Positions 34,320-42,092 of a stretch of DNA of 64,000 nucleotides are shown piece after piece. The position numbers and the translations under genes were made by a program. The notes below the pieces were generated by a model. It had not been told where the DNA came from. It made no database searches and saw only the letters and a program-made list of their open reading frames with translations. The stretch covers positions 22,584-86,583 of the forward strand of contig JAFTVE010000046.1 in assembly GCA_017465905.1 (NCBI GenBank). Direction: 5' to 3'. This stretch comes from Bacteroidaceae bacterium. Lineage in GTDB: Bacteria; Bacteroidota; Bacteroidia; Bacteroidales; Bacteroidaceae. Within the stretch, counting starts at the first letter, position 1, and each line of letters starts with the position of its first letter.

Positions 34320-34373
34320 CCACAGAAGGCCTTCGAAGTACGCCTGCGCCTATTCTTCGAAAGCCTTTTGTGG
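34320..34373. terminator. Hairpin repeat between the SusD and DUF1016 genes
   Basis: CCACAGAAGG at 34320-34329 pairs with CCTTTTGTGG at 34364-34373 through one G-T pair. Compared with the copy at 33044, most changes keep the pairing. It lies just after the SusD stop (34390, minus strand), so it may end that message. Confidence 0.65.
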
Positions 34374-34389
34374 ATTGACTCTTTTATAG

Positions 34390-36411
34390 TCATTCTGTTA
34401 CATATGCCTCATTTTGCTTGAGATTTGGATTAATGTTGATTTCACGTTCGCATATAGGAAAGAACAAACTACTAATATTACTCAACTTGGTACGGATAGC
34501 CTTATGGTTAGATTCATATTTATGTTCTACCAATAAATCAAGCATTGGGGCTGTTTCACCATCACACAAAGCTTTGCGAACAAGGTCATACCATCTTTTC
34601 CCTTCAAAGGCTAATTCTCGTTGTCTTTCCACTAACACTAATGCTCGCATATCTTCTGCATTCTGAGGGAATGACAGCCTATTTTCTGCAGCAACTTCGT
34701 CTATTCTATTTGAACGATAATATACGGCAGATACTATTTCAAAAGCATTCTCCAAATCCATAGATGTAGCATCTGCACGATACGCTAAGGCTTCTGCTTT
34801 CATTAACAGAATATCTGTTATACGGTACATAATCCAATTGCTGTTAATAGCTGGTCTCCCGTCTATAACTTCTATCTCGCGATAAACAGGAGTCAGTTGA
34901 GAATGTAACTTTGAGAAAACTCCATTATGCGTTCTTGCCGTGTATTTTGTTATTGGTAAATTCTTATCACTTTCGTACATAACATTGATAAAACTTGCAC
35001 GTCTAATGTCTGTAGAACAATAAAGTCCCTCTGTTATACTTGATGACATTTGTGACAAGTAGTCTGATGCAACAATAATAGCATCATTCCCCTCTTCTCT
35101 GCCATAAAAATATGGAATAAAAGAGTTGTAGTAGTTGTTGCTATATTGTAATTCAAGAATACTTTCTTCACTATTTTGTGTTCCAAAAACGACATCATAG
35201 GCCTTGTTCCCCTCCGATTGTGGCTCGTCATTAAAACTATAGACCATTGGATAATCTTTTCCGTCATTACTAAAGTCAAAGTTACCCCTTTGGTTAAACC
35301 CGTCAATTATAAGGTCACAATAAGCAATACATTCTGTATAGTATTGGTCGCACAGACCATCAGAGCCAACCGATTCATATTGAGTAAATGCGGCTTTCCA
35401 TAATAAAACATCTGCTATAATGGCTCGTACTGCATCCGAAGTAATACGTCCCTTGTTTTCGGTATTCGTAGGGTATCCCCCAGACTTCATCACCAAAATT
35501 TCAGCTTCATATAAATCTGTTAATATTTGATCTAAAGCTACGATAGGAGACACCTGAGAAGGATATAAATTTTGACTATCATTACTCATAACCTCTGTAA
35601 GTAGAGGAATGTCTCGGAATGTGCGCACCAAATAAAAATGGCACAATGCGCGTATGGTTAACATCTCGCCACGGTGAACATTCCATTCTTCTTCGGTATA
35701 TTCAGGATCTAAAGCCAAAACGCTGGGAGCATATTTTAGCACAATATTACAATTATTAATAACCTCATAGAAATCAGCCCATGAAGTGTAGCTATTGGTA
35801 GGAAGGAGGTTAACATCTAAGATGCTTCTGATGTCAGTAGGCGCATAGTCTCCCTTAATGACATTATCACCGCGCAGTTCACTCCACGCTAAAAGCCTTG
35901 AAGAGAATTCAAAATCTGTCATTAAGCGGTAAGCATTTGAAACCACGTTTTCTACATCGGCTTTGGTTTTCCAATAGTTCTCTATAACTATTACATCAGG
36001 AGGAACTACCGTTTTAACGCCTTTGTCCTGTTTTACAACAATCTCGGCAATCTTTTCTGCGGCAACTTTTAATTGGATTTTAGCTGAACGAGTTGTATCG
36101 CTATCATTGCTGTCTATTCGTAGCACAACTTTATGTAAACCTGCATTACCTGAATTTGGTTCTACATAGCACCACGACGTTGCTCCGTCAAGATAGACTA
36201 TATCCATTGTCCACTTCGTGTTAATTTGGAAAGCAATCTTAACTTCGCAAGAATCACTATCAAGAGACAAGTCCTCTATGAAATAATTAACATATCCATT
36301 AGGAACTGATACTTCAGGAATAATATAGGAAGACTCTTCTTTGCAGGAGATAAGGGCTGTGGTGCAGCACAGCAGCAAAATAGGAATCGCAAATATAAAA
36401 GTTCTCTTCAT
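34390..36411 (-). CDS. Orphan SusD/RagB-family lipoprotein with BACON-like domain
   Basis: A 673-residue lipoprotein (signal ending LISC, Cys about residue 23). Residues about 45-130 look like a BACON carbohydrate-binding domain (SWCYVEPNSGNAGLHKVVL, then a second strand set). The rest is the SusD fold: VVSNAYRLMTDFEFSSRLLAW, LTIRALCHFYLVRTFRDIPL and the final LSFPQNAEDMRALVLVERQR. SusD normally pairs with a SusC transporter; none is nearby. The gene is far richer in A and T than its neighbours, which suggests transfer. Confidence 0.88.
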   Translation of the reverse strand: MKRTFIFAIPILLLCCTTALISCKEESSYIIPEVSVPNGYVNYFIEDLSLDSDSCEVKIAFQINTKWTMDIVYLDGATSWCYVEPNSGNAGLHKVVLRIDSNDSDTTRSAKIQLKVAAEKIAEIVVKQDKGVKTVVPPDVIVIENYWKTKADVENVVSNAYRLMTDFEFSSRLLAWSELRGDNVIKGDYAPTDIRSILDVNLLPTNSYTSWADFYEVINNCNIVLKYAPSVLALDPEYTEEEWNVHRGEMLTIRALCHFYLVRTFRDIPLLTEVMSNDSQNLYPSQVSPIVALDQILTDLYEAEILVMKSGGYPTNTENKGRITSDAVRAIIADVLLWKAAFTQYESVGSDGLCDQYYTECIAYCDLIIDGFNQRGNFDFSNDGKDYPMVYSFNDEPQSEGNKAYDVVFGTQNSEESILELQYSNNYYNSFIPYFYGREEGNDAIIVASDYLSQMSSSITEGLYCSTDIRRASFINVMYESDKNLPITKYTARTHNGVFSKLHSQLTPVYREIEVIDGRPAINSNWIMYRITDILLMKAEALAYRADATSMDLENAFEIVSAVYYRSNRIDEVAAENRLSFPQNAEDMRALVLVERQRELAFEGKRWYDLVRKALCDGETAPMLDLLVEHKYESNHKAIRTKLSNISSLFFPICEREININPNLKQNEAYVTE

Positions 36412-36515
36412 TTTGAGTTTTTACTAATTTGTTCAACAAAATCTTATGAAAGAAAAAGGCTTTTCATTGTCGTTTCCTTCCAAATTTATATTATTAGTAC
36501 TGGCTGCAATATTTC

Positions 36516-36956
36516 TTATATTGAATCTTGGAAAGATTCGTTGTACTCGTTTTGTATGAAATAGTTGGTCAAATCCAATTCTTTGGCATTAGTATCATAT
36601 AAAACAAAGCGCCCTTCATCAGTACGTATCCTCAAATTTGTGCGTCCATTTTTTAATGTAGAAACATTGTTGTTTTCTATATATTGTATTAAGCATTCGA
36701 CAGGTATTAGCAATATCCCCATAAATCCTGCTGTCATGCAAAGGAATGAAACTTCCTTTTCCAGTAACATGTCCTTGTCTACTCCAGACCACAAAACATT
36801 TTGAGGTCGATAGATCTGTGATTCTTTTAGAAGAATTATACCTTTGGGCGATTGATACAGTTTTTGTTTGGAGTTTATGATATTCATTGGCTTAAACCCC
36901 ATAGGCAATAGGGTCAATACTCTATCGTACGACAAACAATTGTTGGATTTTTGCAT
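36516..36956 (-). CDS. Hypothetical protein in the AT-rich segment
   Basis: A 146-residue protein with no signal peptide and no domain I recognise. The second half has a run of short strands (TNLRIRTDEGRFVLYD). Codon use is as AT-rich as the SusD gene 105 bases downstream on the same strand. It begins about 56 bases after the terminator of the RNA gene described below. It could be a fragment of a larger protein. Confidence 0.5.
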   Translation of the reverse strand: MQKSNNCLSYDRVLTLLPMGFKPMNIINSKQKLYQSPKGIILLKESQIYRPQNVLWSGVDKDMLLEKEVSFLCMTAGFMGILLIPVECLIQYIENNNVSTLKNGRTNLRIRTDEGRFVLYDTNAKELDLTNYFIQNEYNESFQDSI

Positions 36957-37011
36957 AATATTTATCTATTTTGTGCAAATGTACATATAAATTCTTACTC
37001 CACTCAAATAA

Positions 37012-37048
37012 TATATAAGAAAAGGCGTGAAACCATCCGTTACTCGCC
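37012..37048 (-). terminator. Terminator of the structured RNA
   Basis: On the minus strand GGCGAGTAAC and GTTTCACGCC pair around a five-base loop (8 of 10 pairs), followed directly by TTTTCTTAT. It separates the RNA from the gene at 36516-36956. Confidence 0.7.
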
Positions 37049-37371
37049 TTCTTAGTAGGTACCGCCAAGTGACCTTCCACACAACAAGCACAGAATAGTC
37101 CACACCCTATCGGGGTGAACCTTCAGTCTGCTTGTCCTCGTGTGTTGAAAATTGGCGGTTTTCACTAAGAAGAGAACAAGAGCCAAAAGCTCCATATCTA
37201 TATTTATTAAGAACGAACGGAACGCTTTTTCGTGTTAATGATTTGTTTTTATTTGGCTTTAATTAAGCCTTGAAAGCAGTAATGCTTTGCATCACAAACC
37301 TTCGCGAAAGCGTCTGTCCGGGTTACTCCATAGGCAATTCGTTTTATTTGTTAATACTGTATTGTTTACTT
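37012..37371 (-). ncRNA. Probable independent structured RNA, rod-shaped core
   Basis: A non-coding transcription unit. Promoter at 37377-37408. The core, 37172-37048, is a rod in nested arms: CTTCTTAGT/ACTAAGAAG, a four-base internal loop, ACCGCCAA/TTGGCGGT, an open central region, a five-base arm with one bulge, ACAAGCA/TGCTTGT, and a terminal CACCC/GGGTG hairpin. A stem and T-run then end it (37048-37012). No frame of useful length is seen. The closed-open-closed layout recalls 6S RNA, but I cannot confirm the family. Confidence 0.6.
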
Positions 37372-37376
37372 ATCCG

Positions 37377-37408
37377 CAAAGGTAGCTAAACCCTGCGAGA
37401 AATGCAAA
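37377..37408 (-). promoter_or_regulatory. Promoter of the structured RNA
   Basis: On the minus strand TTTG (37408-37405), a 20-base spacer and TACCTTTG (37384-37377): a textbook Bacteroidetes promoter. Transcription should start near 37371, in a stretch with no gene. The BRO-type gene stop is 18 bases upstream of the -33 box. Confidence 0.75.
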
Positions 37409-37425
37409 TCTATGTCCTCTATTGT

Positions 37426-38256
37426 CTAATCCTCTTTCTTGTTGAGCAACAAACCATCCTTGGCGTTCATTGGTGATATTACCGCTTTGCCGGTTTTCTC
37501 TTCCAGTTCCATACGGGCATTGCGGGCAATCTCGCCTCCTTGCCGTGCTATCTGCTGATGCTCGCCAAAGGTTTCGGGATTACGGCTTTCTGAGATTTCT
37601 TTGGTCGACAATTCGGCCAACATATTCAGCACCAATTCCTTGTTGGTCATATTATCTCGCAAGTTTTCCTTTTTCAGTCCCTTGAACTGCTTATACTCGC
37701 GAGCAGTCATGTCGGCCCAAGTCTGATAGATGATGTCGGTGAGCGTGGCAAACTGCACTCCCTCCTGCAGCCCATGACGTTTCCATTCGTCGGTAAGCTC
37801 CTTGCGTATCTCGATAGACTTCAGGCGTTGGTTTATCCAGTTGTCGGAGTATCCCAGTCGCTTGTAGTCCATCATGGCCTGGTTGATTGACAGTTCGGGG
37901 TCTTGCATCTGGTCGAGTCGCTCAGCTGCCACTCGTGCCATCCATAGTTTGAAAGGCTCCGCCTTGGGCGAGGGGATGGATTGGATGATGCGGAACATTG
38001 CTTCGGTGTCAGCGAAATTAACCTTTTGCTTACCTCCAGCTGTTTGTATGGAAAGGGGGGTGACAATTTGTCCCCACCCTTCGGCCAACTGTGGATCGCG
38101 CTTTCGCATTTTCTTCAGATAATCGGTGGGATTGACACTGTCGGTCAATACTGATACCACATCAACAACGGAGAAATACCATTTCTCTTGTTGGTCGTCC
38201 CATATGGTGCGCACCCGCTTCTCTTCGAATAGCTTTATTGCATTGTGCTGTGTCAT
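37426..38256 (-). CDS. BRO-N-type protein (phage antirepressor/DinD-like)
   Basis: A 276-residue protein with an N-terminal BRO-like domain (RTIWDDQQEKWYFSVVDVV, about residues 16-34) and a helical C-terminal half like DinD (REYKQFKGLKKENLRDNMTN, about 188-207). Such proteins are found in phages and in DNA-damage responses. The ATG lies only a few bases after a promoter at 38264-38294, so the message has almost no leader. Its role here is unknown. Confidence 0.8.
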   Translation of the reverse strand: MTQHNAIKLFEEKRVRTIWDDQQEKWYFSVVDVVSVLTDSVNPTDYLKKMRKRDPQLAEGWGQIVTPLSIQTAGGKQKVNFADTEAMFRIIQSIPSPKAEPFKLWMARVAAERLDQMQDPELSINQAMMDYKRLGYSDNWINQRLKSIEIRKELTDEWKRHGLQEGVQFATLTDIIYQTWADMTAREYKQFKGLKKENLRDNMTNKELVLNMLAELSTKEISESRNPETFGEHQQIARQGGEIARNARMELEEKTGKAVISPMNAKDGLLLNKKED

Positions 38257-38263
38257 AGTAACG

Positions 38264-38294
38264 CAAATTTATCAAAAATCTATGGAATAGCAAA
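38264..38294 (-). promoter_or_regulatory. Promoter of the BRO-type gene, near-leaderless
   Basis: On the minus strand TTTG (38294-38291), 19 bases, TAAATTTG (38271-38264). The start codon (38256-38254) is only 8 bases after the box, so the leader is likely under 5 bases. Confidence 0.7.
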
Positions 38295-38404
38295 GCATTC
38301 CTCAAATTTGTTTATCTCCGTTTCAGTTCCTTTCCCGGTTCCTGCATTCGGTAAAACTCCGCTATGCGGAAAATCATGCTCACACAAATGAATAAAAAGC
38401 ATCA

Positions 38405-38466
38405 TTTCTTGCCGATATCGGCAAGAAATAGTACTTTTGTGGTGTTGTAATGAAGAGAACTTGCCG
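38405..38466 (+). promoter_or_regulatory. Palindromic operator and promoter of the Fic gene
   Basis: A perfect 26-base palindrome (38405-38430), half-site ATTTCTTGCCGAT. It covers the TTG (38410-38412) that lies 20 bases before the -7 box TACTTTTG (38433-38440). A third half-site cttgccgat follows at 38458-38466 before the ATG. A protein bound to the palindrome would block the promoter. Confidence 0.75.
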
Positions 38467-38482
38467 ATAAGAGGGTTTAATT

Positions 38483-39364
38483 ATGGAGTATATATCTGTA
38501 TCAGACTTTGCCAGACAGCATGGAGTGTCAGAGCGCACGGTGCGCAACTATTGTGCTACGGGGAAGATAGAAGGGGCTTTCCTCACGGGAAAGACGTGGA
38601 ACATCCCTGCCGAGGCCACGCTACCCAGGCGGGGCAAAGCATACGCATTACCATTGCTCAAGATACTGCGCGAGCAGAAACAAATGCGTCTGACAGGGGG
38701 CATCTACCATCGCACACAGATAGACCTTGCCTACAACTCGAACCACATAGAGGGCAGCCGACTTACACATGACCAAACGCGCTATATCTTCGAGACCAAC
38801 ACCATAGGCATCACCACCGAGAGCGTCAACGTAGACGACATCATAGAGACCAGCAACCATTTCCGCTGCCTTGACTTCATCATTGATCGTGCCGAAGAGC
38901 GCCTCACCGAGGGTTTCATCAAAGGGCTACACGGGATGATGAAGAATGGCACGTCGGACAGTCGGCACGAGTGGTTTGCCGTAGGAGAATATAAGCGTTT
39001 GCCCAATGAGGTGGGCGGCAATGAGACTACGCCCCCTGAGGAGGTTCATCGAGAGATGCAGAGGTTGCTGAAGGAGTATAATGCCAAGAACGAGAAGACG
39101 CTGGAAGACATCCTCGACCTGCACCAGCGGTTTGAGCGTATACACCCCTTCCAAGATGGCAATGGCCGTGTGGGCCGGCTCATTATGTTCAAGGAGTGCT
39201 TGGCTTGCGGACATGTGCCGTTCATCATCACCGACGAGTTGAAGATGTTCTACTACCGCGGCCTGCAACACTGGCCCCATATCAAGGGTTACCTGATGGA
39301 CACCTGCCTCACAGCACAGGACAACTACAAAGCTTTGTTAGACTACTTCAAAGTGAAGTATTAA
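38483..39364 (+). CDS. Fic-family protein with N-terminal HTH and self-inhibition motif
   Basis: A 293-residue protein. Residues 1-45 form a MerR/excisionase-type helix-turn-helix (SVSDFARQHGVSERTVRNYC). The Fic domain follows. The AMP-transfer motif HPFQDGNGRVGR begins at His221. An inhibitory helix motif SNHIEG (Ser86 to Gly91, matching [S/T]xxxE[G/N]) precedes it, so the protein should be held inactive, with Glu90 blocking ATP. The HTH and upstream palindrome suggest that it controls its own gene. AMP transfer to an unknown target is inferred from family. Confidence 0.92.
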   Translation: MEYISVSDFARQHGVSERTVRNYCATGKIEGAFLTGKTWNIPAEATLPRRGKAYALPLLKILREQKQMRLTGGIYHRTQIDLAYNSNHIEGSRLTHDQTRYIFETNTIGITTESVNVDDIIETSNHFRCLDFIIDRAEERLTEGFIKGLHGMMKNGTSDSRHEWFAVGEYKRLPNEVGGNETTPPEEVHREMQRLLKEYNAKNEKTLEDILDLHQRFERIHPFQDGNGRVGRLIMFKECLACGHVPFIITDELKMFYYRGLQHWPHIKGYLMDTCLTAQDNYKALLDYFKVKY

Positions 39365-39412
39365 TAGGCAGTGAGGTATACAATCCCCAATAAATTTCTA
39401 CACAGCGATACT

Positions 39413-39489
39413 CCAGTCTCACTGTGGTGAGACTGGAATTTCTGTGTGTAGAGACTGCAATCTCTCTATAGTGAGACTCGAGTCTCACT
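39413..39489. terminator. Two inverted repeats after the Fic gene
   Basis: CCAGTCTCAC (39413-39422) pairs with GTGAGACTGG (39427-39436) over a four-base loop. An outer arm (tctacacag near 39397) has a partner at 39443-39453. A 20-base palindrome centred on agactcgagtct follows at 39470-39489. Probably a terminator with a second copy of the same sequence theme. Confidence 0.6.
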
Positions 39490-39572
39490 TTGCTGAATTT
39501 ATTTGGTACTGGGATGTGGCTGATATACTGTATGGTGTGAGCGACTGGGGACGGGCTTGCAACTGTGCGGAA

Positions 39573-39720
39573 TCACCAATCGTATTCCTCCACGTAGGCA
39601 TCGAAGTCGGGGAGGTCGGTGATGCCAAGGCGTGTCATGGCTTGGCGGATGTGCTCTTGGGTGGCAGGGTCGTTCGGACTGACTGCCACCACTGGTGCGG
39701 TATTATCGTCCAATGCTGCA
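39573..39720 (-). pseudogene. Fragment of an unidentified gene, C-terminal end
   Basis: The last 45 codons on the minus strand read APVVAVSPNDPATQEHIRQ and then LGITDLPDFDAYVEEYDW before a stop at 39573. The acidic, aromatic ending looks like a natural protein end. Upstream the frame runs into sequence antisense to an AraC remnant, so only a fragment is present. The family is not recognised. Confidence 0.35.
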
Positions 39721-39734
39721 ATTCCCCTGTGTCG

Positions 39735-40274
39735 TCGCGCACCTTCTTTACCGAGGAGCAGCAGGGGGTTGCGTCGGCATTCCACGCCGTATACACCTTC
39801 CTCGAAACGATTTTGGCAGATAAACACACGGAGGGTAAGTATGAGCAAGGCGTGTGCGTATTTCGCTGCCTTCTGTTGGGCATACGCGACAAGAGTGCCC
39901 GCTACCAGGAGCCATGGCGGAAGGTCGAACCGGGAAACTCGATGGGCCATTACAATCGCTTTATGGTATTGCTCAATCAGCACTGCAAGGTCCATCACGA
40001 CGTTGCTTTCTATGCCTGTCAGCTCCATATCACCTCTCAATACCTCGGACGCATCTGCCGCAAGTATGACGGGCGCGGACCAAAAGAGATTATTGACGAA
40101 ATGCTGCTGTTGCAACTGAAGTCTACCCTCAAGAATACCGAAAAGTCGATGAAGGAGATTAGCTACGAGTACAATTTCTCTAACTTCTTCTTCATGTGCA
40201 GCTTCTTCCGCCGCAACGTGGGTATCAGTCCTTCGTAGTTTCGCGCCAAGTACCGTGATGGAGGGCAGGTATAA
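39735..40274 (+). pseudogene. AraC-family regulator remnant with premature stop
   Basis: The plus frame ends with an AraC DNA-binding domain: VAFYACQLHITSQYLGRICR, TEKSMKEISYEYNFSN and FFRRNVGISPS. A TAG at 40236-40238 then stops the frame, but reading through it gives FRAKYRDGGQV and a stop at 40272-40274, the usual family ending. So the last 11 codons have been cut off by a nonsense change. The N-terminal sensor half is missing or unrecognisable before about 39735. Confidence 0.6.
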
Positions 40275-40334
40275 GCATTTACTTGTCATGGCTGCTGTCC
40301 TGACAAATAGGGACGTCCACAACGTACGATTCAT

Positions 40335-40528
40335 AAAGAATCTTAAAGAGGAAATTTTGAACATTTCTGTGCCCAAAATTGCAATTCCCCTTTGGGCACA
40401 TATCCCTACCTTTGCAGCGATAATGTCTTTTTTCCACTGTATGGCCGATGTAGTTCAATACAGAACACTCATTCTCCAAACGCGTTGAATGGAATGGAAG
40501 ATACAGGTTTAAGTCCTGTCATCGGCAC
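40335..40528 (+). repeat. 194-bp module, copy B
   Basis: The second copy of the module at 31380-31573, same orientation, one mismatch. Inverted repeat 40368-40377 and 40391-40400, box TACCTTTG 40407-40414, tRNA-like part 40444-40526. It ends 25 bases before the tail-anchored protein gene at 40554, so that gene could be read from the module's promoter. Confidence 0.92.
40444..40527 (+). ncRNA. tRNA-like RNA, copy B
   Basis: Same sequence and fold as copy A: acceptor 40444-40450 with 40520-40526, D stem 40453-40456 with 40463-40466, anticodon-type stem 40470-40474 with 40487-40491, T stem 40503-40507 with 40515-40519. After the discriminator A the sequence is CTG instead of CCG as in copy A; neither encodes CCA. 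Confidence 0.5.
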
Positions 40529-40553
40529 TGCTGAGCTAAAGTACAATCATCCA

Positions 40554-41099
40554 ATGAAAAAGAAGTTATCACTCTCTACGAATAAGAAGTCGGCATCGGA
40601 AGGAGAATTCATCGATGTCAAGTGGAACTGCGGTGCCTGCCCTGATTCCTTGCTCTTGGCAATCGACTCGGGCTATAAGTGCTATACCATTCCTATTGCG
40701 GACAGCGGTAGCACACGCATCGTGATGACACGCTCAAAGAGGAAAACGACCATTACCTTAAAGGCTCTCATCTCCGGGAAGAGGGTTTCAAAAAGCACAA
40801 GCATCCGCGTAAGGAACAGCAAGCAGAGCCGTTCCTCCAGTGCCGACGGCGCAGGTCGCATGAAGATGCGTAGGGAGAAACTGTATGCCAAATGGTGTGT
40901 CTTCCGTGCACAAATGAAATACTGGTGGCTCTCCCTCAAGAAATGGCAGAAGGCACTTTATATCGCATTGTTGGTGCTATGGTTTGCAATGCTTTTGCTC
41001 CCTTGGGGCAGCAAACCAAAAAGTTCAGTGCCAAGTAATCAGGTTCAGACACCTTCGTCAACAGTATTTGTTGAGCAACCACAAAATCATTTCGTATAA
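40554..41099 (+). CDS. Membrane protein with cytoplasmic Ig-like domain
   Basis: A 181-residue protein with no signal peptide. Residues about 15-80 form a beta-rich domain (EGEFIDVKWNCGACPDSLLL) of an Ig-like type. A basic linker follows. A single hydrophobic helix (LYIALLVLWFAMLLLPW) lies near residue 145, with a short polar tail, so the protein is probably tail-anchored. The ATG at 40554 (MKKKLSLST) is chosen because upstream sequence is the repeat. It is followed by the TerB/DnaJ gene, a natural pair. Confidence 0.65.
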   Translation: MKKKLSLSTNKKSASEGEFIDVKWNCGACPDSLLLAIDSGYKCYTIPIADSGSTRIVMTRSKRKTTITLKALISGKRVSKSTSIRVRNSKQSRSSSADGAGRMKMRREKLYAKWCVFRAQMKYWWLSLKKWQKALYIALLVLWFAMLLLPWGSKPKSSVPSNQVQTPSSTVFVEQPQNHFV

Positions 41100-41138
41100 T
41101 CATCTGTTGTCTTCTCATTAAACTCCTTATAATACAAT

Positions 41139-41864
41139 ATGGGACTCGGGAAATGGATAACAGGAGCACTCGGATGGGCACTGTTTGGACCTATTGGAGG
41201 CATCCTTGGATATTTTATTACATCAAAACTGGAGGAACTCTCTGAGGCGACTGCCGCACAGGGAGAGCAGCAGTCATGGAATCAGGGGCAGAGAAACAGT
41301 TTCCTTATGAGCCTTCTGGTGCTGTCGGCATCAGTCGTCAAGGTTGATGGCAAGACTACATCGCAGGAACTCTCGACACTTCGCAACTTCTTTGCAAGAA
41401 ACTTCGGTCCACAGGCGGGGAATGAAGCAGAAGAGATCATGCAAGAACTTCTGGATAAGGAAATCAATCTGTATGAGGTGTGTGGGCAGATACGCTCATG
41501 CATGGACTACTCGCAGCGTCTACAGCTGTTCCACTATCTTGTAGCACTTGCCGCATGTGATGGCCTTCATCAACGGGAGACGGACATTCTTGAGACTATC
41601 GCAACCAGTATAGGACTATCCAAGAGTGATGCAGACTCTATCTTCGCTCAGTTCCGTCCCAGTAACGACAGCTACTACAAGATTCTTGAGATTACTTCTG
41701 ACGCAACCAACGAAGAGGTAAAGAAGGCATACCGTAAGATGGCCGTCAAGTATCACCCTGACAAGGTGGCTACACTTGGTCCGGATGTTCAGAAAGCTGC
41801 AGAAGAAAAATTCAAGGAAGTGCAACAAGCCTATGAGGCTATCTGCAAAGAACGCTGTATGTAA
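41139..41864 (+). CDS. DjlA-like protein: TerB domain plus DnaJ domain
   Basis: A 241-residue protein. A glycine-rich hydrophobic N-terminus ([19 protein letters not shown], about residues 9-27) likely touches the membrane. TerB region ([20 protein letters not shown], about 58-77, and [14 protein letters not shown]). The C-terminal J domain ([20 protein letters not shown]) carries His-Pro-Asp at 41754-41762, needed to stimulate Hsp70. The domain order is that of DjlA co-chaperones. Confidence 0.9.
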   Translation: MGLGKWITGALGWALFGPIGGILGYFITSKLEELSEATAAQGEQQSWNQGQRNSFLMSLLVLSASVVKVDGKTTSQELSTLRNFFARNFGPQAGNEAEEIMQELLDKEINLYEVCGQIRSCMDYSQRLQLFHYLVALAACDGLHQRETDILETIATSIGLSKSDADSIFAQFRPSNDSYYKILEITSDATNEEVKKAYRKMAVKYHPDKVATLGPDVQKAAEEKFKEVQQAYEAICKERCM

Positions 41865-41944
41865 GCAAGTGCCGCATTAAGTATTAAGATGTACTTGCAA
41901 TCAATAGTGAAATTTTGTGATTTTGAAATCCCCGTCTAAGAATA

Positions 41945-42092
41945 CCTCGGATTGGACAATCCGAGGTGACGATAGTTCTTGTTGAATAGTCACTTTCCCC
42001 GAATAGGTTGTCCGGCTGTCCTTGTCGAGTGTAATCAATTGTATTCCTGTATATAGACAAGGACAACCTGGGATGTCCCGAGGTTGTCCTTG
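41945..42092. terminator. Two hairpins after the DjlA-like gene
   Basis: CCTCGGATT/AATCCGAGG (41945-41966) with a four-base loop, and CAAGGACAACCT/AGGTTGTCCTTG (42058-42092) with an 11-base loop. The second stem belongs to the sequence family of the inverted repeat described in the next entry. Confidence 0.6.

Noticed and set aside
39444-39734. N-terminal extension of the AraC remnant
   Set aside because: The frame is open but Cys/Trp-rich and antisense to the minus-strand fragment; it does not look like an AraC sensor domain.
31380-40528. Complete integrative element
   Set aside because: No integrase, relaxase, transposase or conjugation gene lies between the modules. Only the repeated ends support mobility.
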